From the NCBI GenBank assembly GCA_002839855.1, contig PGYV01000006.1:80367-144366 (forward strand): a stretch of 64,000 bases of DNA. The letters run 5' to 3'. Each line of letters opens with the position of its first letter. Positions within the stretch are counted from its first letter, which is position 1. The stretch comes from Candidatus Goldiibacteriota bacterium HGW-Goldbacteria-1. GTDB taxonomy: Bacteria > Oederibacteriota > PGYV01. The notes beneath the pieces are model-generated. The model was not told the DNA's origin. It made no database searches and worked only from the letters and a program-made list of their open reading frames with translations. Below are positions 1-8,659 of the stretch, piece by piece. A program made the translations under genes and the position numbers.

Positions 1-2
1 GC

Positions 3-1574
3 GAAGACAAAGCTGTAATTGAAGCCGTATTTGACCTGTCAAAAAATACCGTTTTAAAAAACCTGCTTAACGCAAAGCTTGATAACGCGGGAATAGAGGC
101 CTCGCAGGATACCCTTGTGATTAAAAGGGAGTTAAACCGCAGTTCCAAAGGCAGGATATTCATAAATAACAACGCGGCTTCGCTGTCGCTGCTGCAGGAT
201 ATCGGCGTTATGCTTATAGACATTCACGGACAGCACGAACATCAGTCGCTTTTAAAAAGCGAGGTTCATATAGGATTACTTGACGCCTATGCGGCATCCG
301 CCCCGCAGGTAATGAAAGTGTCGGAATTATACGCGCGGCTTATTGAAATTGAGAGTGAAATAAAAAAATTAAACACGCTTGAATCGGAAAAACAGGAAAA
401 ACTGGATATTTTAAATTACAGGATTACAGAACTTACAAACGCGGCGCTGGTATCCGATGAAGAACTGGAAAATTTAAACGCTCGGCGCGAAAAAATGGCG
501 CATTCCGAATCATTAAAAACATCCGTAAATTCCATAATTAAAGCTTTGTCGCCTGCGTCAGCGGATTTAGAAGGAGACGGCGCAATAGAACTTCTGGATA
601 AAGCAAAAACCCACATTGAAGAGGTGGGCGAAATTGATAAAAAAGCCGCGCGGGAAATAATGGCAATGGTGGACGATGCCCTTATTAAAGCTGAAGAAGC
701 AAAAAGTTTTTTCCTTGAATACGTGGACACCATAGAATTTGACAGGGACGCGCTTGCGGAAACAGAGGAACGCATTGAACTTATTGAGACCCTGATGAAA
801 AAATATAAAAAAGACAGCGTGTCTTCGCTGATGTCCTACGCAAAGCAGCTGGAAGAAGAAAAGAAAAAGATAGAACTAAATTCAGATACAATATCATTAC
901 GTGAAGCGGAAAGAAAAAATGTTTTAAAAGACCTGTCCGCGAAATGCATAGCGCTGTCAGAACTGCGCCATAAAAAATCCGTGGAACTTGGCAAAAAAAT
1001 AGAGGAAGAATTAAAAGGGCTTGGAATTTCTAAAGCGTCTTTTGAAGTAAGGGTAACCGAACCCGAAGCCGAAAACAGCCGTATTTCTGTTGACCTGGGC
1101 GGCAAAAAAGTCAGGCTGTCAGCTGACGGAATTAACCAGGTGGAATTCATGATATCTTTAAACGCCGGCGAAGAGGTAAAACCGCTTGTGAAAGTGGCGT
1201 CCGGCGGCGAAGTTTCCAGGATAATGCTTTCAATTAAAAATATACTGTCCGGCGCCGATACAATTCCTGTCCTGGTCTTTGACGAAATAGACACAGGCAT
1301 AAGCGGCAAAGTGGCGCAGGCTACAGGGAAGAAGTTAAAGGAAATTTCAAAAAACAAACAGCTTATCTGCATTACACACCTGCCGCAGATAGCGGCTTTT
1401 TCAGACGTCCATTATTCCGTGACAAAAGGTACACAGTCAGGAAAAACACACACGGCTATTAACCGGCTTTCGCCCGAAGAAAAAGTGACAGAAGTGGCGA
1501 AACTTTTAAGCGGCGAAACAGTGACAGGCGCTTCCCTTAACGCCGCGCGCGATTTAATAAATGAAGCCGTATAG
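3..1574 (+). CDS. recN: DNA repair ATPase RecN (5' end outside window)
   Basis: RecN is an SMC-like ATPase that acts at DNA double-strand breaks during recombinational repair. The frame is open from base 3, so the gene starts before the window; 523 codons are visible, and the family is about 550-570 residues, so roughly 50-65 N-terminal residues with the Walker A loop are missing. Visible features are the family motif IHGQHEHQSLL, a long coiled-coil middle, the ABC signature SGGEVSRIMLSIK, and the Walker B segment VFDEIDTGISG. A short ITHLPQIAA motif follows, as in other RecN proteins. It ends 12 nt before the next gene on the same strand, so the two are probably co-transcribed. The identification is secure. 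Confidence 0.95.
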   Translation, partial: EDKAVIEAVFDLSKNTVLKNLLNAKLDNAGIEASQDTLVIKRELNRSSKGRIFINNNAASLSLLQDIGVMLIDIHGQHEHQSLLKSEVHIGLLDAYAASAPQVMKVSELYARLIEIESEIKKLNTLESEKQEKLDILNYRITELTNAALVSDEELENLNARREKMAHSESLKTSVNSIIKALSPASADLEGDGAIELLDKAKTHIEEVGEIDKKAAREIMAMVDDALIKAEEAKSFFLEYVDTIEFDRDALAETEERIELIETLMKKYKKDSVSSLMSYAKQLEEEKKKIELNSDTISLREAERKNVLKDLSAKCIALSELRHKKSVELGKKIEEELKGLGISKASFEVRVTEPEAENSRISVDLGGKKVRLSADGINQVEFMISLNAGEEVKPLVKVASGGEVSRIMLSIKNILSGADTIPVLVFDEIDTGISGKVAQATGKKLKEISKNKQLICITHLPQIAAFSDVHYSVTKGTQSGKTHTAINRLSPEEKVTEVAKLLSGETVTGASLNAARDLINEAV

Positions 1575-1586
1575 CTCAGGCATGCC

Positions 1587-3602
1587 ATGTCTGTAATTCT
1601 CTCTGTTATCTCCCTTATTCTATTATTTCTTTTTATACTGACCGCGCCGCCTACGATATATTTTGGTGACAGCGGGGAACTGGCAGCAGCGGCTTATAAC
1701 CTTGGAATAGGGCATCCGCCGGGTTATCCTTTATTTACACTTACGGAAAAACTGTTCTCGTATCTTCCGGCGGGCGATATCGCGTTTAGAATGAACCTGA
1801 TGTCAGGCTTTTTTGCTGTGATTGTTTTTATACTGCTTTATCTTTCCGTCAAAGAATTTATATCATACGCGGGGCTGTTCCGGGGAAAACAGGCCTTAAA
1901 AGAAACCGGCATTATTTCAAATTTCACGGCGGTAATTACAGCGCTTATTTATGTTTTATCCGCCATTTTTTGGGAACTAAGCCTTAATATCAAGGGCGGA
2001 ATTTACACAATGGCGCATTTCGGTTATGTGCTTGCGATATACTCGCTTATCAGATACTTATCAACAAATAAAATAAAATGGTTTTATTTGCTTGCTTTTA
2101 CCTGCGGTATATTGCCTGTTTTTCACCAGACCACGCTTGTCCTTGTAATTGCCGTATTAACCGCTGCGCTTTTTGCCGGCAGGGGAAAACTTAAACCAAT
2201 CAGCCTTGTTGGGGCTTTTGCGCTTTTGTTAACCGCGGCCGCCGCCCCGTATGTGTATCTGTTTATCAGGCATTCTCCACATTCATCCGTTGTGTGGTTT
2301 GAAATAAACACGTTTACGGATATTATAAACCACATACAAAGAACGGCATACTTAAACGCCGTATCTGTCCCTTTATCATTAAATTCCGCCGTATTAAAAA
2401 CGACCCTATACATACAGCAGCTTTTCACCCAGTACAACGCCTTTATAGTCCTCTTCATAATGGGATTTATTGCGGTTTTTAAAAGCAATAAAAAACTGTT
2501 TTTCTTATCCGCCGGTTTTATCTTTGTAAACTACTGCGCCCTGATTTATTTTACCGACAATACTTTTTCGCCCGTATTCATTTATGTCAACAGGCCCTTC
2601 TATCTGTTAAACGACATAATACTTATTATCTTTGGCGGCGCGGGGCTTTATTACGCCGTAAATCTCTTAAAAGAAAAACAGGGCATTAACCCCGTTTTTT
2701 CGCTGTCGCTTGTGCTTATTATCCCTGTAATACAGCTGCTTATAAATTTCCCCGCAAACAATCATTCACGAAAATTCTTTGCTTATGACCACGCGGAAAA
2801 CATAATGAAAACGTTAAAACCCGGTGATATTATATTTTCAAAAACTGATCAGCCTTCTTTTAATATCCAGTACCTGCACTATGTAAAAAACAAATACAGG
2901 GACATTAAAGCATACGACACCAACGGCAACGTGCTTGACCATTCCATTTACAGCCATATCCCAAGGCGGACATTTACGGCGCAAATGCAGAAAGATATAG
3001 AAACAAAAATTGTGCTTGATAATCCCGGAAAAGTTTTTAATTTTGACCTTATGGCGTATCCGGAACACGATTTATACACCGCCAAATACGGCATCGTGGG
3101 TAATATTACTTTAACGGGCAAAAGCATCCCCGGAGACAGTACCGTTATGAAACTTATAACTTTAAGGGATTACTTTGCCGGACATAAACTTGATTATTTT
3201 TACAGGGAAACCATAGCAAGGTATTTCTGCCGGCTTGCCCAATATGCCATGCGGGATAATGACGGCGAAAAAGCCCGTATGTACTTAACCGAAGCGGAAA
3301 AAACCGCCCCCGACGCGGCCGTTATCATAAAACTTATCGCTTCTGTTTATTTTTATGACGCCAGGGATCTTCCCGCAGCGTTAAGTTATCTGGAAAAAGC
3401 GGTACTTATGGACCCTTATGACTTTCAGGCACTGCGGCTTATGGTCTTTATCTACAGTAAAGCTGTGCCGCCGGCAGTACCGCAAATGATTAAATGGCTG
3501 GAATACGAATACAGGTATCAAAGCAGCGCTCAACGCAGAGCGGAGATTGCTTCAAAAATATCAGTATTAAAATCCGGCGGGATGATAGATGCCCGGCAAT
3601 AA
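1587..3602 (+). CDS. DUF2723 / TMEM260-like membrane protein with C-terminal TPR-like region
   Basis: Polytopic membrane protein of 671 residues. The N-terminal segment, with FGDSGELAAAA and LGIGHPPGYPLF, is the hallmark of the DUF2723 family; the Asp/Glu sits in the first extracytoplasmic loop as in GT-C glycosyltransferases. The eukaryotic relative TMEM260 is a protein O-mannosyltransferase, so a lipid-sugar-dependent transfer to an extracytoplasmic acceptor is the likely reaction; the substrate cannot be read from sequence. About ten hydrophobic segments occupy residues 1-400, then a soluble domain, then a TPR-like helical tail from about residue 540 (AARYLTEAEK-type and LSYLEKAVLMDPYDFQA repeats). 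It follows recN by 12 nt. Confident on family, moderate on function. Confidence 0.8.
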   Translation: MSVILSVISLILLFLFILTAPPTIYFGDSGELAAAAYNLGIGHPPGYPLFTLTEKLFSYLPAGDIAFRMNLMSGFFAVIVFILLYLSVKEFISYAGLFRGKQALKETGIISNFTAVITALIYVLSAIFWELSLNIKGGIYTMAHFGYVLAIYSLIRYLSTNKIKWFYLLAFTCGILPVFHQTTLVLVIAVLTAALFAGRGKLKPISLVGAFALLLTAAAAPYVYLFIRHSPHSSVVWFEINTFTDIINHIQRTAYLNAVSVPLSLNSAVLKTTLYIQQLFTQYNAFIVLFIMGFIAVFKSNKKLFFLSAGFIFVNYCALIYFTDNTFSPVFIYVNRPFYLLNDIILIIFGGAGLYYAVNLLKEKQGINPVFSLSLVLIIPVIQLLINFPANNHSRKFFAYDHAENIMKTLKPGDIIFSKTDQPSFNIQYLHYVKNKYRDIKAYDTNGNVLDHSIYSHIPRRTFTAQMQKDIETKIVLDNPGKVFNFDLMAYPEHDLYTAKYGIVGNITLTGKSIPGDSTVMKLITLRDYFAGHKLDYFYRETIARYFCRLAQYAMRDNDGEKARMYLTEAEKTAPDAAVIIKLIASVYFYDARDLPAALSYLEKAVLMDPYDFQALRLMVFIYSKAVPPAVPQMIKWLEYEYRYQSSAQRRAEIASKISVLKSGGMIDARQ

Positions 3603-3701
3603 GCCTTGTACAGCCTGAATAATAACCTGCGGTTTACAATTTACAATTACCCTTCACTTTGTTAATATGTTTTAAATAATTTAATCATGGAGGAAACAAC
3701 C

Positions 3702-5006
3702 GTGACGGTAAAAGAATTCCTTAAACTTGACAGTGAAATCAGAAAAAAAACATCATGTGCGGCGCCGTCCTGTTTTATAAGTTTTTCTGATGATGATAAA
3801 AAATGCGCGGCCGCGATGGAAGCCGCAAAAAAAGCGCTTGAAACCGAAACAGAAGACGGCGATGCTTATTTATTAAAAGGCAAGCTGCTTGCTTCATCCG
3901 GTGATTTTTCAAAAGCCGAAGAATGCTTTAAAGACGGGCTTCACTTAACAAAAGATAAAAACCTTTTTCTCTTCTGCATCGCCGATATTCAGTATAACAG
4001 GGGAGATATAGAAGAGGCAGAAGCCACAATAAAAACAGCTTCCGCCGATTACCCATATGTATCTTTGATGCTTGGCAGGCTGTATTTTTCCGCGGACAAA
4101 CTTAAAGAGTCAGAAAAAGAGTATAAAAAAGCAATTTCAGCCATAAAAAAATGCGCGGAAGCGCACGTGGGGCTTGGCGGAGTTTATGTCACTATGGGAA
4201 ACCTGAAAAAAGCCGCCTCTGAACACAAATCCGCGATACTTATCAACCCGAATTATTCTGACGCGCGCTCCGGCAAGGCGTGGATATGTTATTTTATGAA
4301 TGATTTTAAATCCGCAGAGAAACATTTCCTTAAATCCGCGGAAATAAGCCCCAATCAGCCGGACAATTACATAGGTCTGGGCTGGGTTTATTATAAACTT
4401 GAACGCTATAGCGACGCAAAAAAAGAATTTTTAAAAGCCGCGGAAATAAACCCCAAAGATCCTGATGCTTTTATAGGGCTTGGCTGGTCAGATTATCAGA
4501 AACGGGCTGTAAGCAGGGCTAACCTGCTTGACGCGGAAGGTTACTTTAGAAAAGCGGCGGAATTAAACCCGCAGTACGCGGACACACACATAGGGCTTGG
4601 GTGGGCCTGTTCGGAGCTTGACAGGTTAAAAGACGCCGAGAAATCATTTTTAAAAGCGCTTGAAATTCACCCTGAATATGATGATGTTTATGTGGGGCTT
4701 GGCTGGGTACAATATAAAAACAAAAAATTCATAGAGGCGGAAAAAAGTTTTAAGAAGGCCGCGGAACTTGATCCCAAAGATCCCGATTCTTATGTGGGCC
4801 TTGCCTGGACTGCTTTTATGCAGGACGAATTTAAATATGCCGAAAAACACTTTTTAAGCGCGCTTAAAAATCAACCCGGGCACAAAGAAGCTTCAGTAGG
4901 GCTGGGCGAGGTTTACCTGAAAATAGGAAATACAACCAAAGCTAAAAAGTACCTTGGCAAAATAAAAAGCCCGGATAAAAAAATAAAATACGGAAAACAG
5001 ATTTAA
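3702..5006 (+). CDS. Cytoplasmic TPR-repeat protein
   Basis: About 434 residues made almost entirely of tetratricopeptide repeats, roughly ten copies of 34 residues. From about residue 200 the repeats are unusually alike: each begins with a GLGW motif followed by A-x(2)-F-x-K-A and a P-x-D/P-x-Y turn. There is no signal peptide or membrane segment, so a cytosolic scaffold is likely. I take GTG at 3702 as start because GGAGG at 3689-3693 sits 8 nt upstream. An ATG at 3687 is in frame but overlaps that ribosome site and has none of its own. The gene runs convergently into the O-antigen ligase-like gene with only 3 nt between stops. Partner unknown. Confidence 0.8.
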   Translation: MTVKEFLKLDSEIRKKTSCAAPSCFISFSDDDKKCAAAMEAAKKALETETEDGDAYLLKGKLLASSGDFSKAEECFKDGLHLTKDKNLFLFCIADIQYNRGDIEEAEATIKTASADYPYVSLMLGRLYFSADKLKESEKEYKKAISAIKKCAEAHVGLGGVYVTMGNLKKAASEHKSAILINPNYSDARSGKAWICYFMNDFKSAEKHFLKSAEISPNQPDNYIGLGWVYYKLERYSDAKKEFLKAAEINPKDPDAFIGLGWSDYQKRAVSRANLLDAEGYFRKAAELNPQYADTHIGLGWACSELDRLKDAEKSFLKALEIHPEYDDVYVGLGWVQYKNKKFIEAEKSFKKAAELDPKDPDSYVGLAWTAFMQDEFKYAEKHFLSALKNQPGHKEASVGLGEVYLKIGNTTKAKKYLGKIKSPDKKIKYGKQI

Positions 5007-5009
5007 AAC

Positions 5010-7223
5010 TTATCTTTTAAGGTCTTTAAGTATTTTTTCCGCGTCTTCCCGCTGCTTAAAATCGGGCTTCTTTAAAAGCAGTTCGTTAAGCGCCGCTATG
5101 GCTTCCTGTTTTTGCCCCAGAGTCGCCGCCGTTACCCCTATGTTATAAAGGCATTCATAAAAATCCGGCTTGAATTCAAATGACCGCTTGTAATGATAAA
5201 GGGCGTTGGTATAATCACGGTTTCCGAATAATATATTTCCCAGTGTAAAATTAGCCGTTGCGGCAAGCTGTTTGTCGTACATCTCTATTTTTTCAAGCAT
5301 AGGCATTATTTTGTCGCCCCGGCCTGTTTTAAGGTAAAGGTCAAGCAGGTTGTTATAAAACAGGGCGGTGACAGGGGCGCGTTTCACCGCCTGAATATAA
5401 TCTTCTTCCGCAAGCGTAAAATATTTCGGGTCCTGTATTTCGCCAAGAAGGGTATGGACCCTTCCTGAATTTCCCCAGTAATACGCGTTCATGGAATTTA
5501 ATTCAGACCCTTTCTTGTACGCCTTTTCCGCCATTAACAGCAGTTTTACTTTGGACTCTTTATCCTGATACATCATGGCTAAGCGCTCGTAAGCCAGCCC
5601 AAGATAAACGTGGTATTTAACCTCGCCCGGGCATTTTTCAACGGACAGTTCGTGCTGTTTAACCGCAAGATCCCACCTGTTGTGAAGGGAACCGTAAAGT
5701 TTGCCCATATTGTAATTAACATCCGCGCTGTAAACGTTATATGCCTTAAAACATAAAAATACTGACAGCACCGCGGCGCCGCACATAAGCGCCGGAGCAA
5801 ACAGCCCCGCTTTTTCCCGGTCATAAAGTTTTATTACGGAAGCCGGCAGCCTTTTTACCGACGCGTAATCCAAAGCGTGTATTGCCATTATCAGGTAGAA
5901 AGTGGTATTGATGGCGGCTACGCCAAAGCTGAACATATTCTGAACAAGGTATCCGACAGACGCCGCAAAAAAACCAAGTGAAAGTATTCTGTAATTATAC
6001 TCTTCAATTCTTTTAAAAGACCTGTACCAGGAAAGCAGATAGAGCCATATCATCATCAAGTAAATACCAAGGCTTATAAGCCCCATTGTGGCGGCGATAT
6101 TTAAAGGTTCGTTATGCGCGGTCCTTGATGATACGTTTGCGCCGTCAATCTGCGCGAAGTCAGACCCTTCATAAGCGGGAAAAACAGCTTTAAAAGTATC
6201 AACCCCAAAACCAAATATCGGCTTATCCTTAATCATTTTTACCGCGGGAATCCAGATATGAAGGCGGGATTGCTGTAAACTGCCGGGAATATCCGCGATT
6301 GAAGATACAATTCTGTTTGTGGCGTCTTTGCCTGCTGTTAAACTTAATATCACGGCTATTACAAGCACCGCCGATACCGCTGCAATCCATATTTTATGTG
6401 AAACTATCGCTTTTAAAAGCCCGCCGCTGTTCTGACTGCTGTTTTTCAGGAATACTTTAATTCCATATATTAAAAAAACCGCCATTGAAAATACAAATCC
6501 CAGAAACGGCCCGCGGCTCTGGGTGCCGAATAACGCGATATATTCGCCTACAAACAGCAGCCCAAGAAGGGCCATATAACCTTTTTTACCCGCCTTTGCC
6601 GCCTGAATGAAAAACGCGACAGAAAGAGGAATTACCATAATGATAAAAGCTCCCAGAAAATTCGGGTTTCCCATACTGGCAAAATACCGGCCTTTAATCA
6701 CGGAAGCATCACTCCACTTTATGAAATCAAACCCCGCAAACTGCATCAGGGAATAAACGGTGATAAACAGCCCTGATAGCGCGATGGTTAAAGCCGCGTA
6801 ATTTACCTGTTTTTTTGTTTTAATAAACTGCGTCGCGATAAAATAAAGCGCCACATAGTTAAGGTTGGAAAGGGAACCCGCAAAATTTTCATATTCGCCG
6901 CGGAAACTTAAATTCGGGGAAAAGCTGGTAAAGGTGGTTATTATGTTCATCAAAGCCCATAAAAGCATCGGGATGTCCAAAGGCATTGGCTTGTATTCGA
7001 TACGGCCTTCGCTGAATATTTTAACCAGCCAGGTGCCAAGCATTAAGGACGTAAATATCCTAAGCAGGGTAAGCTTTGGCATTTCAAACTGGTCATATGA
7101 CTTTATATTAAAGAAAAGCGGTACAAGAAAAACCGCCGCCATCAAAAGCCAGAATATAATACTTCCATAAACATCCGGTTTAACCGGCGCATTATTATCT
7201 TTAATGTGTTTGTCTTTAGCCAT
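5010..7223 (-). CDS. O-antigen ligase / Wzy-like membrane protein with C-terminal TPRs
   Basis: About 737 residues. The N-terminal 450 residues hold around a dozen membrane segments with the Wzy_C (O-antigen ligase) signature region: SRGPFLGF, the large periplasmic loop with GFGVDTFKAVFP, and SRTAHNEPLNIAATMG, where R and H match residues needed in WaaL/PglL enzymes. The C-terminal third (from about residue 510) is TPR, including LYNIGVTAATLGQKQEAIAALNEL. The family transfers undecaprenyl-linked glycans to lipid A core or, in PglL-type members, to protein; which one applies is not decidable here. The start is the ATG ending at 7223, preceded by GGAGG. An ATG 18 nt upstream would place that site inside the gene. 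A good promoter lies at 7261-7289. Confidence 0.85.
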   Translation of the reverse strand: MAKDKHIKDNNAPVKPDVYGSIIFWLLMAAVFLVPLFFNIKSYDQFEMPKLTLLRIFTSLMLGTWLVKIFSEGRIEYKPMPLDIPMLLWALMNIITTFTSFSPNLSFRGEYENFAGSLSNLNYVALYFIATQFIKTKKQVNYAALTIALSGLFITVYSLMQFAGFDFIKWSDASVIKGRYFASMGNPNFLGAFIIMVIPLSVAFFIQAAKAGKKGYMALLGLLFVGEYIALFGTQSRGPFLGFVFSMAVFLIYGIKVFLKNSSQNSGGLLKAIVSHKIWIAAVSAVLVIAVILSLTAGKDATNRIVSSIADIPGSLQQSRLHIWIPAVKMIKDKPIFGFGVDTFKAVFPAYEGSDFAQIDGANVSSRTAHNEPLNIAATMGLISLGIYLMMIWLYLLSWYRSFKRIEEYNYRILSLGFFAASVGYLVQNMFSFGVAAINTTFYLIMAIHALDYASVKRLPASVIKLYDREKAGLFAPALMCGAAVLSVFLCFKAYNVYSADVNYNMGKLYGSLHNRWDLAVKQHELSVEKCPGEVKYHVYLGLAYERLAMMYQDKESKVKLLLMAEKAYKKGSELNSMNAYYWGNSGRVHTLLGEIQDPKYFTLAEEDYIQAVKRAPVTALFYNNLLDLYLKTGRGDKIMPMLEKIEMYDKQLAATANFTLGNILFGNRDYTNALYHYKRSFEFKPDFYECLYNIGVTAATLGQKQEAIAALNELLLKKPDFKQREDAEKILKDLKR

Positions 7224-7257
7224 TTTTTCCTCCGTTTTCATATCCTTTAAAATTCAT

Positions 7258-7275
7258 AACAGTATAAATACTGTT
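7258..7275. promoter_or_regulatory. Inverted repeat over the -10, possible operator
   Basis: An 18-nt dyad with arms AACAGTA and TACTGTT around a 4-nt centre covers the -10 element of the minus-strand promoter. Its position would let a dimeric regulator occlude the polymerase. No regulator is encoded next to it, so the assignment is inference. Confidence 0.4.
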
Positions 7276-7289
7276 TAAATATTAGTCAA
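7261..7289 (-). promoter_or_regulatory. Sigma-70 promoter for the O-antigen ligase-like gene
   Basis: On the minus strand the -35 is TTGACT (7284-7289) and the -10 is TATACT (7261-7266), with a 17-nt spacer. The start codon lies about 38 nt downstream of the -10. The -10 is embedded in an inverted repeat described separately. Confidence 0.7.
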
Positions 7290-7341
7290 TTCAAATAAGT
7301 TCTTAGCATAGTTTTGTCCGCGTTCTGGTTTGTCTTCGTAG

Positions 7342-7363
7342 GGACAGCGCTCCCGCGCTGTCC
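7342..7363. repeat. REP-like palindrome, GGACAGCGC type
   Basis: Perfect 9-bp arms, GGACAGCGC (7342-7350) and GCGCTGTCC (7355-7363), around TCCC. The flank TTCGTAG on its left recurs beside a related hairpin at 60889-60917 read on the minus strand. The same arms occur again, more degenerate, at 60797-60841. Confidence 0.7.
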
Positions 7364-7378
7364 GTGTTCTTGTATCGT

Positions 7379-7405
7379 CTTGGTAGACGCGGGTCTTTCC
7401 CGGCC
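7379..7405 (+). repeat. Dispersed repeat, TAGACGCGGGT type
   Basis: The core TAGACGCGGGTCTTT is shared with copies at 20812-20843 (+) and 20914-20934 (-), and a weaker relative at 19914-19937. In those copies the GCGGG is answered by CCCGC to form a short hairpin. Here the second arm is eroded to CCCGG. Confidence 0.6.
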
Positions 7406-7464
7406 ATCGCAGCAATAATGTTGCTATGGCGGAGACGGCAGCCGGCGGTTTATTATTTAATGTA

Positions 7465-7486
7465 GAGGCGCAACATGTTGCGCCTC
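7465..7486. repeat. Perfect 22-nt palindrome, GAGGCGCAACA type
   Basis: GAGGCGCAACA is followed immediately by its exact reverse complement. A second element of the same length and layout lies at 20003-20024 with one mismatched pair. Both are intergenic, and both resemble short palindromic repeats widespread in bacterial genomes. Confidence 0.7.
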
Positions 7487-7504
7487 GCCTTTGGGTATTA
7501 TCAG

Positions 7505-7567
7505 TTAAAGAGAACCTGCGCAGCGAGAATCCCGGCAATGAAGCGAGTTTACTATCGGAAGCAGCCG
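7505..7567 (+). repeat. 60-bp dispersed repeat (copy A)
   Basis: Contains CCTGCG..AGCG, ATCCCGGCAATGAAGCGAG and CTATCGGAA. The reverse complement of 20943-21001 matches it over about 60 nt with roughly ten differences. It has no open frame of its own and looks like a non-coding mobile or structural repeat. Confidence 0.7.
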
Positions 7568-7625
7568 TGGACTGTTGATTTGTTTTTGCGGGGAGTCATT
7601 TTGTTTTGAAACACAATAAAATGAA

Positions 7626-7655
7626 TTGACACTCCAAATAAACAAGTCATATAAT
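7626..7655 (+). promoter_or_regulatory. Consensus sigma-70 promoter for the PhzF-family gene
   Basis: TTGACA (7626-7631) and TATAAT (7650-7655), both perfect hexamers, with an 18-nt spacer. The start codon at 7677 follows 21 nt later behind AGGAG. The promoter also shows that the in-frame TTG at 7626 is not a start codon. Confidence 0.85.
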
Positions 7656-7676
7656 CAAAATAAAACAGGAGCAAAT

Positions 7677-8462
7677 ATGAAACTAAAACTTTATCAGATA
7701 GATTCATTCACGGACACTGTATTTAAAGGCAATCCGGCGGCGGTTGTTCCGCTTAAGGGCGAATGGCTTAAAACTTCCGTTATGCAGAATATAGCCGCGG
7801 AGAATAACCTTTCAGAGACCGCTTTCTATATAAAAAAAGGTGACAAATTCCATTTGCGGTGGTTTACGCCGCTGACCGAAGTTGACCTGTGCGGACACGC
7901 GACACTTGCGTCTGCGTATGCGGAGTTTTTTATTCTGGGAAATAAAAGTAAATTAATTACTTTTGATTCCAGAAGCGGGGAACTTACGGTTAAAAAGGAC
8001 GGCAGCAAACTTGTCATGAATTTTCCGGCTGATATCATAAGCGAAATAAAGCCGATAAAAGAGCTTAATTCCTGTTTTTCAGCAAAGCCGGTTGAAGCAA
8101 TAAAAGGGGTTTCAGATTACATGCTTGTGTTTAAAACAGAAAAGGAAATCAGGGAAATGAAACCGGACTTTATAAAAATGGCAGCCATAAAAACCCGCGG
8201 CATTATTATTACGGCGCCCGGGGGGAAATGCGATTTTGTATCGCGTTTCTTTGCCCCTGCGTGCGGCATAAACGAAGACCCGGTCACAGGCTCCGCGCAC
8301 ACAACGCTTGCGGTATACTGGGCAAAAAGGCTTAATAAAACATCCCTTACCGCGCGGCAGCTTTCAAAACGGGGCGGGGCCCTGTGGTGTGAAATTGAAG
8401 GCGGCAGGGTTAACATATCCGGAAACGCCGTAAAGTTCATGGAAGGGGAAATTGTAATTTAA
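7677..8462 (+). CDS. PhzF-family isomerase/epimerase
   Basis: 261 residues, the usual PhzF/YddE length, with the two-fold diaminopimelate-epimerase-like layout. The first half carries the motif LSETAF with the family's catalytic Glu, and GHATLASAY. The second half carries EDPVTGSAHT. Family members isomerise small hydroxy- or amino-acids; the substrate of most is unknown, and PhzF itself acts in phenazine synthesis. No other phenazine gene is near, so that pathway should not be inferred. The start ATG at 7677 has AGGAG 6 nt upstream and a consensus promoter just before. The gene appears to be transcribed alone; no clear terminator follows. Confidence 0.88.
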   Translation: MKLKLYQIDSFTDTVFKGNPAAVVPLKGEWLKTSVMQNIAAENNLSETAFYIKKGDKFHLRWFTPLTEVDLCGHATLASAYAEFFILGNKSKLITFDSRSGELTVKKDGSKLVMNFPADIISEIKPIKELNSCFSAKPVEAIKGVSDYMLVFKTEKEIREMKPDFIKMAAIKTRGIIITAPGGKCDFVSRFFAPACGINEDPVTGSAHTTLAVYWAKRLNKTSLTARQLSKRGGALWCEIEGGRVNISGNAVKFMEGEIVI

Positions 8463-8594
8463 TCAATTCGGAATTCACACTTCAATTACTCTAAACAATA
8501 GGATGCCGAATATGTATTGATGAATTAGATAAATAGCGGTAAAATTATATTTATCAAACATAATATAGTTTCAATCGGATGTTTTATCTTATTA

Positions 8595-8623
8595 TTGAAA
8601 AGACAAAAACTCCCGCATAGGAT
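8595..8623 (+). promoter_or_regulatory. Candidate promoter for the exported-protein cluster
   Basis: TTGAAA (8595-8600), 17-nt spacer, TAGGAT (8618-8623). It would serve the gene starting at 8660 and perhaps the following two. Confidence 0.4.
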
Positions 8624-8659
8624 TAAGGATAAGATATCATGGAGGATGGGATTTAAAAC

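Larger units (their letters stand above)
7224..7676. other. Intergenic region with REP-like palindromes, two divergent promoters
   Basis: No credible gene is seen in these 450 nt. An 87-codon minus-strand frame is open here but is built from the palindromes and has no ribosome site. The region holds a leftward promoter, four palindromic or repeated blocks that recur elsewhere in the window (7336-7366, 7379-7405, 7465-7486, 7505-7567), and a rightward promoter at 7626-7655. Confidence 0.75.

Noticed and set aside
7275-7538. 87-codon minus-strand frame in the repeat-bearing gap
   Set aside because: It is made of palindromic repeats, has no ribosome site and gives no family-like protein.
7677-8462. 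Phenazine biosynthesis locus
   Set aside because: PhzF-family proteins are widespread; no phzA-G partner is present.
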